Source of the DNA: Prevotellaceae bacterium
GTDB taxonomy: Bacteria > Bacteroidota > Bacteroidia > Bacteroidales > UBA932
Direction of reading: 5' to 3'
Assembly: GCA_031290755.1 (NCBI GenBank)
Contig: JAITMY010000019.1
Coordinates: forward strand, 1-18,009
DNA length: 18,009 nt
Positions within the stretch are counted from its first letter, which is position 1; each line of letters opens with the position of its first letter. The position numbers and the translations under genes are program-made. The notes under the pieces are model-generated. The model made no database searches. It saw nothing but the letters and a program-made list of their open reading frames with translations, and was not told the DNA's origin. Below are positions 6,391-15,264 of the stretch, in pieces.

Positions 6391-7443
6391 GTGAAAAAGT
6401 TAACCCTATCCGTTGGCGGTATGCTCCTGTCCCTGATGCTTTGGGGGCAGGGGGCGCCACGCTGGTTAGACCAGCAGCGCCGAGCGCTTAGCTACCCCAG
6501 CGAGCTGTACGTTACAGGCTTTGCGGTGGGGTCGGTGGGGGCAGGCGAAACCGCGGCTAAGGCCACCCTGCGCGTCAAAAGGGAGGCGCAGGCCGTCCTT
6601 TCGGAGGGCATACGGGTGCGGGTACAAAAAGAGGCGCAGGCCAACTCAAAAAGCTTGATGGTAGGCGCCTCCGAGCAAATCAGCGAGATGTACGAGTCGG
6701 CCATTAAGACGGCAACGGATGCGGAAATTGTAGGCGTAACGGTCGATAGCTACTACGACGAAAAGAGCGGCACCCTATCGGCCTTCGCCTACGCGGACAG
6801 GCAGGAGCTTATCAGCTACCACAGGGAGCAGATAGCCTTGCTGTTGCAGCAGGTGGAGAGCGACTACGAGCAGGCTGTGCTGCTCACAAAAAGCGGCGCT
6901 AAGCCCAGGGCGCGGAAGCTGTGCGCAGAAGCCGTGCCGGTGCTGGCTAAGGTGGCCTGTATGCAGGACTTTCTCGTGGCCCTGGGGAAAAGCGCCGACA
7001 GCGAGAGCTTGCAGCGCACCACGTCGCTGGCGCTGCGGGGCAAGGTGCTGCAAATGGTGGCGGAGCTGGAGCAGAGCGTGTTCCTTTACGTTGAGAGCAC
7101 GGAAACCCTGATGGGGCGCCCCACGCAAATCATCGCCAACACGCTCAAGGCCGCGCTGGCCAAGGAGGGTTGCGCTTTTACGGACAGCATTGCGCAGGCG
7201 GATTTCACGCTCACCCTCAGCGCCGAAAGCCGGACGCACGGCATGGTCGGCTCGCTGATGTTCTGCTACGCTGACGTGGTGGTGGAGCTCACCAACAGCT
7301 ACACGCGCAAGCGCGTGTATCAGGATGAATTTTCGCAAAAGGGCGGGGGCATGGACGACCGCAGCGCAGCGCGGAGGGCCTTCGAGGATGTCGCGCCCCT
7401 GCTGGCCAAAAAGTTGCGACCGTGGTTAAAAGACAGCAAATAA
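6391..7443 (+). CDS. Secreted LPP20-like envelope protein, partner of lipoprotein copy B
   Basis: The 350-residue product starts at GTG 6391, five bases after the lipoprotein stop. Residues 1-20 form a signal peptide (MKKLTLSVGGMLLSLMLWGQG) without a lipobox Cys, so it should be periplasmic or outer-membrane associated. The segment PSELYVTGFAVGSVGAGETAAKATLR (about 37-62), broken by family pattern into a 'GFAVG' strand and an Ala-rich helix, resembles the LPP20 fold. A helical middle (about 140-230) follows. The C-terminal part (about 245-345), with repeated strands such as ADFTLTLSAES and ADVVVELTN, recalls the small alpha/beta domains of FlgO- or LpoB-like envelope proteins. The role is unknown. 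The tight pairing suggests the two proteins act together. Composition is GC-rich, like the nuo genes. Confidence 0.6.
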   Translation: MKKLTLSVGGMLLSLMLWGQGAPRWLDQQRRALSYPSELYVTGFAVGSVGAGETAAKATLRVKREAQAVLSEGIRVRVQKEAQANSKSLMVGASEQISEMYESAIKTATDAEIVGVTVDSYYDEKSGTLSAFAYADRQELISYHREQIALLLQQVESDYEQAVLLTKSGAKPRARKLCAEAVPVLAKVACMQDFLVALGKSADSESLQRTTSLALRGKVLQMVAELEQSVFLYVESTETLMGRPTQIIANTLKAALAKEGCAFTDSIAQADFTLTLSAESRTHGMVGSLMFCYADVVVELTNSYTRKRVYQDEFSQKGGGMDDRSAARRAFEDVAPLLAKKLRPWLKDSK

Positions 7444-7477
7444 CGAAGTTTACTATCAACAATTAGAGCGTATATTT

Positions 7478-8542
7478 ATGTTTAGCTTCTCAACTGTAAC
7501 GCAATGGATAGACGACCTGCTACGGCAGGGATTGTGCGACGAGCTGGTGCTGCTCGTTGAGTTTATCCTCATCGGGTTTGCGCTGCTGGCGGCCTACGCC
7601 GTGTTCGCGCTCGTGCTCATCTACATGGAGCGCCGCGTTTGCGCCTTCATGCAGTGCCGCCTTGGGCCTAACCGCGTGGGGCCATTCGGCATCTTCCAAA
7701 CGGTGGCCGACATGGTGAAAATACTCCTCAAGGAGCTGATTCACATCAACCGCGCCGACCACTTCCTGTTTCGCCTCGCGGCGTTTCTGGTGATAGTCGC
7801 CTCGGTGGGCACGTTCGGTGCGCTGCCCTTTGCCAAGGGCTTGCAGGCGGTGGACTTCAACATGGGCGTGTTCTACCTGCTGGCCGTATCGTCGCTGGGC
7901 GTGGTGGGCATCCTGCTGGCGGGCTGGTCGAGCAACAGCAAATATACCATGATTGGCGCCATGCGCAGCGGAGCGCAGCTCATCAGCTACGAGCTGTCGT
8001 GCGGGCTGTCGCTGCTGGCCATCGTGGTGCTGGCGGGCACCATGCAGCTATCTGAAATTGTCGAAATGCAGGCCGACGGGTGGTTCATCTTCAAGGGGCA
8101 CGTCCCCGCGGTGATTGCCTTCGTCTGCTACCTCATTGCCGGCCACGCCGAAACCAACCGCGGCCCCTTCGACCTGCCGGAGGCCGAGTCGGAGCTTACC
8201 GCAGGCTACCACACCGAGTATTCGGGCATACAGTTTGGCTTCTTCTACCTCGCCGAGTACCTGAACATGTTCATCATTGCCGCCATTGCCGCCACCATTT
8301 TCCTCGGCTGGTGGATGCCGCTGCACGTGCCGGGCTGGGAGGGCTTCAACGGGGCGATGGACTACATCCCCTCGGCGGTGTGGTTTCTCGGCAAAACGTT
8401 CTTCTGCGTGTTCCTACAGCTGTGGGTGCGCTGGTCGTTCCCCCGCCTGCGCATTGACCAGCTGCTGAAGCTCGAGTGGAAAATCCTGATGCCGATATGC
8501 CTCATCAACATTTTGCTGATGGCAATTATTGTTGCACTATAG
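7478..8542 (+). CDS. nuoH: NADH-quinone oxidoreductase subunit H
   Basis: The 354-residue polytopic membrane subunit forms the quinone channel and links it to the proton pump. Conserved blocks include ERRVCAFMQCRLGPNRVGP (51-69), AETNRGPFDLPEAESELTAG (224-243, with the key acidic residues), YSGIQFGFFYLAEYLNM and the C-terminal LWVRWSFPRLRIDQLL. Length and about eight hydrophobic helices fit the family. It lies 34 bp after the LPP20-like gene. In a standard operon without E-F-G it would follow nuoCD directly; here about 3.1 kb of unrelated genes intervene. A TATATTTA just before the start resembles a weak -7 box and might give it some transcription of its own. Confidence 0.96.
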   Translation: MFSFSTVTQWIDDLLRQGLCDELVLLVEFILIGFALLAAYAVFALVLIYMERRVCAFMQCRLGPNRVGPFGIFQTVADMVKILLKELIHINRADHFLFRLAAFLVIVASVGTFGALPFAKGLQAVDFNMGVFYLLAVSSLGVVGILLAGWSSNSKYTMIGAMRSGAQLISYELSCGLSLLAIVVLAGTMQLSEIVEMQADGWFIFKGHVPAVIAFVCYLIAGHAETNRGPFDLPEAESELTAGYHTEYSGIQFGFFYLAEYLNMFIIAAIAATIFLGWWMPLHVPGWEGFNGAMDYIPSAVWFLGKTFFCVFLQLWVRWSFPRLRIDQLLKLEWKILMPICLINILLMAIIVAL

Positions 8543-8554
8543 AAAGTATAAAGT

Positions 8555-9616
8555 ATGGTTGAAACACAACATAGCGTAGAAAATTTTTGCTTTAATAGGC
8601 TACCTAAAGGATTACAAGAAAGTTTAGGGAGCATATACTATGCAGGCAAACAAGTGCTCGACCCACTTGCAGAAAATGCTATTTATGTAGGCGATGCAAG
8701 AGACCTTCTGAAGCAGGTGGCACCAAACAGCATTGCTGTAAGCGTTTGGTCGCCGCCCTACTTTGTTGGTAAAAGTTATGAAAAGCATCTATCTTTTGAC
8801 GACTGGAAAAATTTACTTGAAACGGTAGTGGCCAACCACTTTCCTATAATAAAACCGGGGGGCTTTTTGGTTATTAATATTGCCGATATTTTAGTTTTTA
8901 GGGATGAAAATATGCCAAAAGTGCAAGCTGATGCCGTCCAACGGAAAAAAGTATCGTTGCATAGAGAAGATATACTACAAGTTTTGTCAGAGAAGCCGCA
9001 TTGGAAAAAGGATGATTTAGCTCAGCATTTTAGGTGTAGCGAGCAAACAATTGATAGGCGGCTGAATGGGAATAATGCAAGAGGCGGTAAGTATGGCACA
9101 CAGTCGCGGGTGAAAATTGTTGGTGGGCTTGTAGAGAAGTGGGCATTAAAAGCAGGTTTTTATCCCTACGATAGACGTATATGGGTCAAAGATGCAGCGT
9201 GGGAAAATTCAAGATGGACGAGCTTATCGTATCGTGCAGTAGATGAATTTGAGTACATATATATATTTTGGAAGCCGGGCGTTACCACCTACGACAGGGG
9301 TAGATTAAGCGATACCGAATGGAAAACTTGGGGAGCGAGGGGAGTATGGAGTTTCCCGTCAGTGAGGGCCAACGACGACCACGAAGCAAAGTTTCCAATA
9401 GAGCTGCCTTTAAGGGTAATAAAGCTACTATCTAACAAAGGGGATACTGTGCTTGACTGCTTTATAGGTAGCGGGACAACAGCCATTGCTGCGCTGAGAA
9501 TGGGACGAAAATACATTGGGATGGAGCTCAAACCGGAGTATGCTAATTTGGCAAAAGGTAATATTCGTAAAGTATTAAATATTAACGTGCAAAATAGTAT
9601 CTTTGATGCTGCTTAA
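8555..9616 (+). CDS. DNA methyltransferase, beta-class (N4-cytosine or N6-adenine), of a type II restriction system
   Basis: The 353-residue enzyme would transfer a methyl group from S-adenosylmethionine to an exocyclic amino group in DNA. The catalytic motif IV is SPPY (66-69, in VWSPPYFVGKSY) and the cofactor motif I is VLDCFIGSGTT (299-309). Catalytic motif before cofactor motif is the beta-class order of the N6_N4_Mtase family. The SPP form is common in N4-cytosine enzymes. Between them, about 136-170, lies a winged-helix/HTH-like stretch (EDILQVLSEKPHWKKDDLAQ, then CSEQTIDRRL), which could help read DNA or regulate expression. It starts 12 bp after nuoH and overlaps the endonuclease gene by 11 bp. 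It is AT-richer than the neighbouring nuo genes, a sign of transfer. Confidence 0.85.
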   Translation: MVETQHSVENFCFNRLPKGLQESLGSIYYAGKQVLDPLAENAIYVGDARDLLKQVAPNSIAVSVWSPPYFVGKSYEKHLSFDDWKNLLETVVANHFPIIKPGGFLVINIADILVFRDENMPKVQADAVQRKKVSLHREDILQVLSEKPHWKKDDLAQHFRCSEQTIDRRLNGNNARGGKYGTQSRVKIVGGLVEKWALKAGFYPYDRRIWVKDAAWENSRWTSLSYRAVDEFEYIYIFWKPGVTTYDRGRLSDTEWKTWGARGVWSFPSVRANDDHEAKFPIELPLRVIKLLSNKGDTVLDCFIGSGTTAIAALRMGRKYIGMELKPEYANLAKGNIRKVLNINVQNSIFDAA

Positions 9617-10310
9617 TCCTCATACCTTAGAAGGCAACCTTGATCGCTTGGAGGCCATTGAAAAAGCCTCGTTGCGCCTTGTAGCGCAAGCGATATGCGA
9701 TTTCAGGGAAACGGCAGCAGCCATTTTTAAGGTGGAAAGCGATTTGGTAGCAGACATTGGAGAAGATTTAACGAGAGAGGCTTTAGACAGGCTCGGCGTT
9801 TCAAAAATAGACCAAAGATTGTTTGGCAAAATTGACTATAAGCGAGCACGCTACCTTTTTCATCCTGACTTTGCAATTAAGCAGGCTTTGTTTGTAGATT
9901 CTAAGGCGGAAAAAGTAGGCGGGCACGGAACCGCTACCTTGCAAACATCTCAGCTCTCTTTGATGGTAAAGCAGATACGATCGAACGAAGTTATAGCGGT
10001 GCAAGGAAAACTACCGTGCGTGATAGAGGATTCGTATATCACCACGACAATTTTTGTGAAGTATAATTATGCTGAAGGGCAAAATGGAAATGAGCTGAAA
10101 GATATTACGGTTGCGGCTCTTCCCAATGGTTTTTTACAAAACATTTACAACCCGACCGAGCATGACACGATATTTGTTGCAGGGCGAAACGCCCCTACGA
10201 GAGGTGAGGAATTTCGAGTTCGGCTAAGCTTCGGGCGGCTAAAAGATAAAGCAAAATGGAGAGTCCAAACAGTAGAGCTATCGCCCGAACCGTTTGAGTG
10301 GGACGAATAA
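9606..10310 (+). CDS. Probable type II restriction endonuclease, SfiI-like
   Basis: The 234-residue protein overlaps the end of the methyltransferase gene, the usual tight pairing of a restriction-modification system. A PD-(D/E)XK-type site can be proposed from Asp77 (GKIDYKRARYLF) and Asp98-Ser-Lys100 (FVDSKAEK). The surrounding blocks (EDLTREALDRLG, TTTIFVKYNY, NGFLQNIYNP, GRNAPTRGEEFRVRLSF) match my memory of the SfiI family. SfiI cuts GGCCNNNNNGGCC as a tetramer, and its partner methylase is an N4-cytosine enzyme, consistent with the SPPY methylase here. The target cannot be read from sequence. The start is ATG 9606 rather than TTG 9603. The stop is two bases before the nuoI ATG. The restriction-system context is firm; the SfiI label is recalled from family features. 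Confidence 0.65.
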   Translation: MLLNPHTLEGNLDRLEAIEKASLRLVAQAICDFRETAAAIFKVESDLVADIGEDLTREALDRLGVSKIDQRLFGKIDYKRARYLFHPDFAIKQALFVDSKAEKVGGHGTATLQTSQLSLMVKQIRSNEVIAVQGKLPCVIEDSYITTTIFVKYNYAEGQNGNELKDITVAALPNGFLQNIYNPTEHDTIFVAGRNAPTRGEEFRVRLSFGRLKDKAKWRVQTVELSPEPFEWDE

Positions 10311-10312
10311 AG

Positions 10313-10816
10313 ATGTATAACCTAAAAACAACGATACACAAAGAAATGAAGCTACTTCGCTACATCAAAAACATAGCGCTGGGGATATACCACCTGCTGC
10401 AAGGTATGTACATCTCCATGCTGAACATGCTGCGCCCCAAGGTTACGGAGGCCTACCCCGAAAACCGCATGACAAAAGTCCACTTCGAGCGCTTTCGCGG
10501 CGAGCTGACCATGCCCCACAGCGCACAGAACGAGCACCGCTGCACGGCCTGCGGCATCTGCGCCATGCAGTGCCCCAACGACACCATCAGCGTGGCCAGC
10601 AAAAAGGTGACGGACGAGGCCAGCGGAAAGGAAAAGCGGGCGCTCGACCGCTACCTCTACGACATCGGCAGCTGCACGTTCTGCGGCCTGTGCGTGCTGG
10701 CCTGCCCGCAGGATGCCATCGCGTGGACGCCCGCCTTCGAGCACACCGTCTTCACCCGCAGCAAGCTGGTGAAGCAGCTCAACCGCGAAGGCTCACGGCA
10801 GGAGGAAAAAAAATAA
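10313..10816 (+). CDS. nuoI: NADH-quinone oxidoreductase subunit I (two 4Fe-4S clusters)
   Basis: The 167-residue subunit carries clusters N6a and N6b, which pass electrons toward NuoB. Both ferredoxin motifs are intact: Cys77, 80, 83 and 87 (CTACGICAMQCP) and Cys121, 124, 127 and 131 (CTFCGLCVLACP). In complexes without NuoEFG this subunit is the likely entry point for electrons from a soluble donor such as ferredoxin. The N-terminal helix (LLRYIKNIALGIYHLLQGMYISMLNML, two parts) would lie along the membrane. The ATG at 10313 is used, two bases after the endonuclease stop; an in-frame GTG at 10298 is buried in the endonuclease gene. The Met at codon 12 is another possible start. Confidence 0.95.
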   Translation: MYNLKTTIHKEMKLLRYIKNIALGIYHLLQGMYISMLNMLRPKVTEAYPENRMTKVHFERFRGELTMPHSAQNEHRCTACGICAMQCPNDTISVASKKVTDEASGKEKRALDRYLYDIGSCTFCGLCVLACPQDAIAWTPAFEHTVFTRSKLVKQLNREGSRQEEKK

Positions 10817-10854
10817 GGGAAGCATAGCTATTAATTTTTCAACTTTACTAAGAT

Positions 10855-11400
10855 ATGGAACTCGGCACATCAATCGTTTTTTACGTCCTTGCGGCGGTCA
10901 TCGTAGCCTCGGCAATCTTTGCCGTTACCGCAAAGCGGATAATGCGGGCGGCCACCTGCCTGCTATTCGTGCTGGTGGGCACGGCAGGCCTGTACCTGCT
11001 GCTCAACTACCACTTTTTGGCGGCGGTGCAGCTGTCGGTGTACGCAGGTGGTGTCCTAATTTTGTTTATCTTTGCCATTCTGCTCACCAACCCCAAGGGC
11101 GACCCCGCGGAGCCTGCCGACAGGCAAAAGGTGGTGATGGGCATAGTGGCGGCGCTCTGCGGCCTTGCGGTAACGGCGGTGATAGTGCTGAAGCACTTCG
11201 CGCTCTACCCCATCCACCCCAGCGCCGTCGGCGAGCAGGAGATTAACATGCAGGCCATTGGCGCTGCCCTCATGGGGACGGGCAAGCAGCAGTACCTGCT
11301 GCCGTTCGAGCTGCTGAGCGTGCTGCTGCTGGCCTGCATCATCGGCGGCATCCTGATTGCGCGGAAGGGCAAAGGACAGGTTGGCGAAGCGGAGGAGTAA
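10855..11400 (+). CDS. nuoJ: NADH-quinone oxidoreductase subunit J
   Basis: The 181-residue membrane subunit has five hydrophobic helices. The conserved third helix, AVQLSVYAGGVLILFIFAILL (two parts: QLSVYAGG and VLILFIF), is the one that changes shape during coupling in solved complex I structures. The last helix (PFELLSVLLLACIIGGI) also fits the family. It follows nuoI by 38 bp and precedes nuoK by 40 bp, without any cargo between them. Confidence 0.93.
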   Translation: MELGTSIVFYVLAAVIVASAIFAVTAKRIMRAATCLLFVLVGTAGLYLLLNYHFLAAVQLSVYAGGVLILFIFAILLTNPKGDPAEPADRQKVVMGIVAALCGLAVTAVIVLKHFALYPIHPSAVGEQEINMQAIGAALMGTGKQQYLLPFELLSVLLLACIIGGILIARKGKGQVGEAEE

Positions 11401-11440
11401 TGGCATTACGGATACTAAACTTTTAAACTACTGAATACTT

Positions 11441-11749
11441 ATGATACCAATGGTAAGCTACTTAGCGCTGAGCACCCTCCTGTTTTTCGTGGGGATATAC
11501 GGCTTTATTGCCCGAAAAAACATGCTCGCCATGCTCATTTCGATAGAGCTGATTTTGAACGCCGTGGAGCTGAACTTTAGCGTGTTCAACCGCTACCTCT
11601 ACCCCGAGCAAATGGAGGGCATGTTTTTCAGCCTCTTCGGCATCGCCGTGTCAGCGGCAGAAACGGCGGTGGCCATCGCCATCATCATCAACGTGTACCG
11701 CAACGCGCAGAACATCGACATACGGCACGTTGACAAGCTGAAAGGGTAG
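11441..11749 (+). CDS. nuoK: NADH-quinone oxidoreductase subunit K
   Basis: The 102-residue, three-helix membrane subunit is standard in length. The two buried acids used in proton transfer are present: Glu36 in MLISIELILNAVELNF and Glu74 in SAAETAVAIAI. These correspond to the Glu pair of E. coli NuoK. It sits between nuoJ and nuoL in the normal order. Confidence 0.95.
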   Translation: MIPMVSYLALSTLLFFVGIYGFIARKNMLAMLISIELILNAVELNFSVFNRYLYPEQMEGMFFSLFGIAVSAAETAVAIAIIINVYRNAQNIDIRHVDKLKG

Positions 11750-11798
11750 AAAGAGGTGCGAACGGTTACTGAAAATAGAGCCTTGTATAGGGCGTTGT

Positions 11799-11806
11799 TA
11801 TATTTG
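11799..11806 (+). promoter_or_regulatory. Possible internal promoter ahead of nuoL (-7 box)
   Basis: TATATTTG is a perfect match to the Bacteroidota TAnnTTTG box and lies 26 bases before the nuoL ATG, in an 83-bp gap that is long for this operon. No good TTTG or TTG is found 19-21 bases upstream (the nearest TTG, 11783-11785, is too close), so the call is weak. Confidence 0.3.
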
Positions 11807-11832
11807 TAAAACGTTAAACTGTAAATAGCGAT

Positions 11833-13746
11833 ATGGAATTTACTTTGCTAATAGTGGCGCTTCCCCTGCTGCTCTTCTTCGTGCTGGGGCTGGGGGGGAG
11901 CCGAATGCAGCCCCGCGTGGCGGGCATCATCGGAACGCTGGGCATGGGCACGGCGGCGGCGCTGTCGTATGCGGCGGCTATCCGCTACTTCTTTGCCGAG
12001 GGGAAGGTTGAGGGGGTATTCCGCGAAATCATCCCCTACTCTGTCGAGTGGCTGCGCTTCACCGACAAGCTGCACATCGACCTCGGCATACTGCTCGACC
12101 CCATTTCGGTGATGATGCTGGTGGTCATCACCACCGTGTCGCTCATGGTGCACCTCTACAGCTTAGGCTACATGCGCGGCGAGCGCGGCTTTCAGCGCTA
12201 CTACGCCCTGCTGTCGCTGTTCAGCTTCTCGATGCTGGGGCTGGTGGTGGCCACCAACATTTTTCAGATGTACATCTTCTGGGAGCTGGTGGGCGTTTCG
12301 TCGTACTCGCTGATAGGCTTCTACTACGCCAAGCCCTCGGCGGTGAGCGCCTCCAAGAAGGCGTTCATCGTTACCCGCTTCGCCGACCTGGGCTTTCTGA
12401 TTGGCATCCTCGTGCTGTCGTACTACACCGGCACGTTCGACTTCGCCGCGCTCAACGGCGACAAGGCGCAGCTGGTGGTGAGCCACACGGCGGGCGCCTC
12501 GTTCATGGGCATCAGCATTGCCTCGTGGGCCATGGCGCTCATCTTCATGGGCGGGGCGGGCAAGTCGGCCATGTTCCCGCTCCACATCTGGCTGCCCGAC
12601 GCTATGGAAGGCCCCACGCCGGTGTCGGCGCTCATCCACGCGGCCACGATGGTGGTGGCCGGCGTGTTCTTGGTGGCGCGGCTGTTCCCCGTTTACTACT
12701 TCGCCGCCCCCGACGTGCTCACCATGATTGGCTACGTGGGCGCCTTCACCGCGCTGTTTGCCGCCGTGATTGCCATCACGCAAACGGACATCAAGCGCGT
12801 GCTGGCCTTCTCTACCATATCGCAAATTGCCTACATGATGGTGGCGCTGGGCGTGTCGGGCTACGGCGACCACGAGGGGCTGGGCTACATGGCCTCCATG
12901 TTCCACCTGTTCACCCACGCCTTCTTCAAGGCGCTGCTGTTCCTCGGCGCAGGCTCGGTTATCCACGCCGTGCACAGCAACGAAATGGGCGACATGGGCA
13001 ACCTGCGCAAGTACATGCCCATCACGCACATCACCTTCCTCATCGCCTGCCTGTCCATTGCGGGCATCCCGCCGTTTTCGGGCTTCTTCAGCAAGGACGA
13101 AATTCTGGCGGCCTCGCTCCACCACGACAAGCTGCTGTTCTTCGTCCTGTGGGTGGTGGCCGGCCTCACGGCGTTCTACATGTTTCGCCTGTACTTCAAC
13201 ATCTTTTGGGGCAAGGCCAAAACCTACGACGGGCACCACCGCCCGCACGAGTCGCCGCTGGTGATGTCGCTGCCGCTTATGCTCCTTGCGCTGCTGTCGT
13301 GCGGGGCGGGCTTCACGGCGTTTTCGCAGCTGGTCAGCAGCAACGGTGCGCCGTTCCACACCCACATCGAGTGGGAGGTGGCCGCGCTGGGCGTGGCCGT
13401 AGCCCTGCTGGGCATAGCGCTGGCCACGAAGCTCTACATGCGGGGGGGCGAGCTGCCCACGCTCATCGCCGCGGCGATGGGGCGCTTCTACCGCGCTGCG
13501 CTGCGCAAGTTCTACATGGACGAGCTGTGGCTGTTCGTTACCCGAAAGGTAATATTCCGCTTCATCTCCACCCCCATTGCCCGCTTTGACCGCCGCGTTA
13601 TCGACGGCAGCATGGACGGCGTGGGCTGGGTGGCTACGCGCCTCGCGGCGGCGGTGAAGCCCTTCCAAAACGGCAAGGTGCAGTGGTACGCCTTTGTGTT
13701 CGTGCTGGGCGCCGCTGCCGTGGCGATATGGGCGCTATGCTTGTAA
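11833..13746 (+). CDS. nuoL: NADH-quinone oxidoreductase subunit L (antiporter-like)
   Basis: The 637-residue distal pump subunit shows the antiporter-like core: Glu151 in FWELVGVSSYSLIGFYY, Lys244 in FMGGAGKSAMFPLHIWLPDAM, the PTPVSALIHAATMVVAGV helix and FSGFFSKDEIL with the helix-12 Lys. The C-terminal extension (about 510-637), which in NuoL forms a long helix running along the membrane arm, is present, so the protein looks complete. It follows nuoK by 83 bp, where a possible promoter box is seen. The coding sequence is strongly GC-rich and produces long false open frames on the other strand. Confidence 0.96.
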   Translation: MEFTLLIVALPLLLFFVLGLGGSRMQPRVAGIIGTLGMGTAAALSYAAAIRYFFAEGKVEGVFREIIPYSVEWLRFTDKLHIDLGILLDPISVMMLVVITTVSLMVHLYSLGYMRGERGFQRYYALLSLFSFSMLGLVVATNIFQMYIFWELVGVSSYSLIGFYYAKPSAVSASKKAFIVTRFADLGFLIGILVLSYYTGTFDFAALNGDKAQLVVSHTAGASFMGISIASWAMALIFMGGAGKSAMFPLHIWLPDAMEGPTPVSALIHAATMVVAGVFLVARLFPVYYFAAPDVLTMIGYVGAFTALFAAVIAITQTDIKRVLAFSTISQIAYMMVALGVSGYGDHEGLGYMASMFHLFTHAFFKALLFLGAGSVIHAVHSNEMGDMGNLRKYMPITHITFLIACLSIAGIPPFSGFFSKDEILAASLHHDKLLFFVLWVVAGLTAFYMFRLYFNIFWGKAKTYDGHHRPHESPLVMSLPLMLLALLSCGAGFTAFSQLVSSNGAPFHTHIEWEVAALGVAVALLGIALATKLYMRGGELPTLIAAAMGRFYRAALRKFYMDELWLFVTRKVIFRFISTPIARFDRRVIDGSMDGVGWVATRLAAAVKPFQNGKVQWYAFVFVLGAAAVAIWALCL

Positions 13747-13782
13747 AATGTAACAACGTAAAATTGCAAAACAGATACTGAC

Positions 13783-15249
13783 ATGAACATTCTATCTTTT
13801 TTCGTTATCGTGCCGCTGGCCATGCTGCTGCTGCTGTTCGCGGTGCGCAACGTGGCGCAAATTCGCACCATCATGGTGGTGGGGGCGTCGGCGCTGGTGG
13901 GGCTGGCGGCGGTGCTGGCGGTCGTGTTCTTGCAGCAGCGGGCAGCCTCGCCCGAGGCTATGCTGCTGGTGGCCGACACGGTGTGGTACCCCTCGCTCAA
14001 CATCCACTACGCGGTGGGCGTTGACGGCATCTCGGTGCTCATGCTCGCCCTCGCGGCCATCATTGTGTTCACGGGCGTTTTCTCGTCGTGGAACATGCCC
14101 CGCGAGTACTTCATGTGGTACTGCCTGCTGTCCATCGGGGTGTTTGGGTTCTTCATCAGCATTGACCTGTTCACCATGTTCCTCTTCTACGAGGTGGCGC
14201 TCATCCCCATGTACCTGCTCATTGGCGTGTGGGGCACGGGGCGCAAGGAGTACTCGGCCATGAAGCTCACGCTGATGCTCATGGCCGGCTCGGCGTTCCT
14301 GCTGGTAGGCATTCTGGGCATCTACTTCACCACCGGCGGGAGCAGCATGAACATGCTGGAGCTGGCCAAGGCGCACATCCCCATCCTGCACCAGTACTGG
14401 ATTTTCCCCGCCACGTTCCTCGGCTTTGGGGTGCTGGGCGCCCTGTTCCCGTTCCACACGTGGTCGCCAGACGGCCACGCCTCGGCGCCCACGGCGGTGT
14501 CCATGCTCCACGCCGGCGTGCTGATGAAGCTGGGCGGCTACGGCTGCTTCCGCGTAGCCATCAGCCTAATGCCCGAAGCCGCCCACGAGCTGGCGTGGAT
14601 ATTCCTTATCCTGACAGGCATCAGCGTGGTGTACGGGGCGCTGAGCGCCGTGGTGCAAACCGACCTGAAGTACATCAACGCCTACTCGTCCGTGAGCCAC
14701 TGCGGGCTGGTGCTGTTCGCCATCCTGATGCTCAACCAAACGGCCATGACCGGCGCGGTGATGCAGATGCTCTCACACGGCCTGATGACGGCGCTGTTCT
14801 TTGCCCTCATCGGCCTCATCTACGGGCGCACGCACACGCGCGACATCCGCGAAATGGGCGGCCTGATGAAGATCATGCCCTTCGCCTCGGTGTGCTACGT
14901 GATTGCGGGCTTGGCCTCGCTGGGGCTGCCGGGGCTGAGCGGCTTCGTGGCCGAGATGACCGTGTTCGTTGGCGCGTTCCAGCACTCCGACACGTTCCAC
15001 CGCGTGCTGACCATTGCCGCCACCTGCTCCATTGTGGCCACGGCGGTGTACATCCTGCGCACGATTGGCAAAATCCTCTACGGCCCCGTGCACAACGAGC
15101 ACCACCTGCACCTCACCGACGCCACGTGGTACGAGCGCGTGTCTGCCGTGGGGCTGATTATTTTTATTACCCTGATGGGGATGTTCCCCTCGGTGGTGTC
15201 GGACATCATCAGCCAAAGCTTGGAGCCGATTATTGCAAGGCTGATGTAA
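13783..15249 (+). CDS. nuoM: NADH-quinone oxidoreductase subunit M (antiporter-like)
   Basis: The 488-residue membrane subunit has about 14 hydrophobic helices. The helix-5 acid is Glu137 (FLFYEVALIPMYLLIGVWG). The region normally reading AVKMPxxPxHxWLPDAH reads GVLGALFPFHTWSPDGH here, so the pumping Lys of helix 7 appears to be Leu218. The next block (APTAVSMLHAGVLMKLGGYG) keeps Lys249, and helix 12 keeps an acid (SGFVAEMTVF). This variant wording looks like a lineage form of NuoM rather than damage. The gene starts 36 bp after nuoL and is followed after 15 bp by the zeta-like kinase gene. Confidence 0.95.
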   Translation: MNILSFFVIVPLAMLLLLFAVRNVAQIRTIMVVGASALVGLAAVLAVVFLQQRAASPEAMLLVADTVWYPSLNIHYAVGVDGISVLMLALAAIIVFTGVFSSWNMPREYFMWYCLLSIGVFGFFISIDLFTMFLFYEVALIPMYLLIGVWGTGRKEYSAMKLTLMLMAGSAFLLVGILGIYFTTGGSSMNMLELAKAHIPILHQYWIFPATFLGFGVLGALFPFHTWSPDGHASAPTAVSMLHAGVLMKLGGYGCFRVAISLMPEAAHELAWIFLILTGISVVYGALSAVVQTDLKYINAYSSVSHCGLVLFAILMLNQTAMTGAVMQMLSHGLMTALFFALIGLIYGRTHTRDIREMGGLMKIMPFASVCYVIAGLASLGLPGLSGFVAEMTVFVGAFQHSDTFHRVLTIAATCSIVATAVYILRTIGKILYGPVHNEHHLHLTDATWYERVSAVGLIIFITLMGMFPSVVSDIISQSLEPIIARLM

Positions 15250-15264
15250 AAGATAGCAAGCCCC

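Noticed and set aside
10298..10312. GTG start for nuoI at 10298
   Set aside because: It lies inside the end of the endonuclease gene; ATG 10313 immediately after that stop is the natural start.
12163..13668. A 501-codon open frame on the minus strand opposite nuoL, and a 513-codon frame at 12048-13589 on the plus strand
   Set aside because: Both overlap nuoL, are rich in His, Arg, Gly and Ala with no domain pattern, and are explained by the GC-rich codon use of nuoL.
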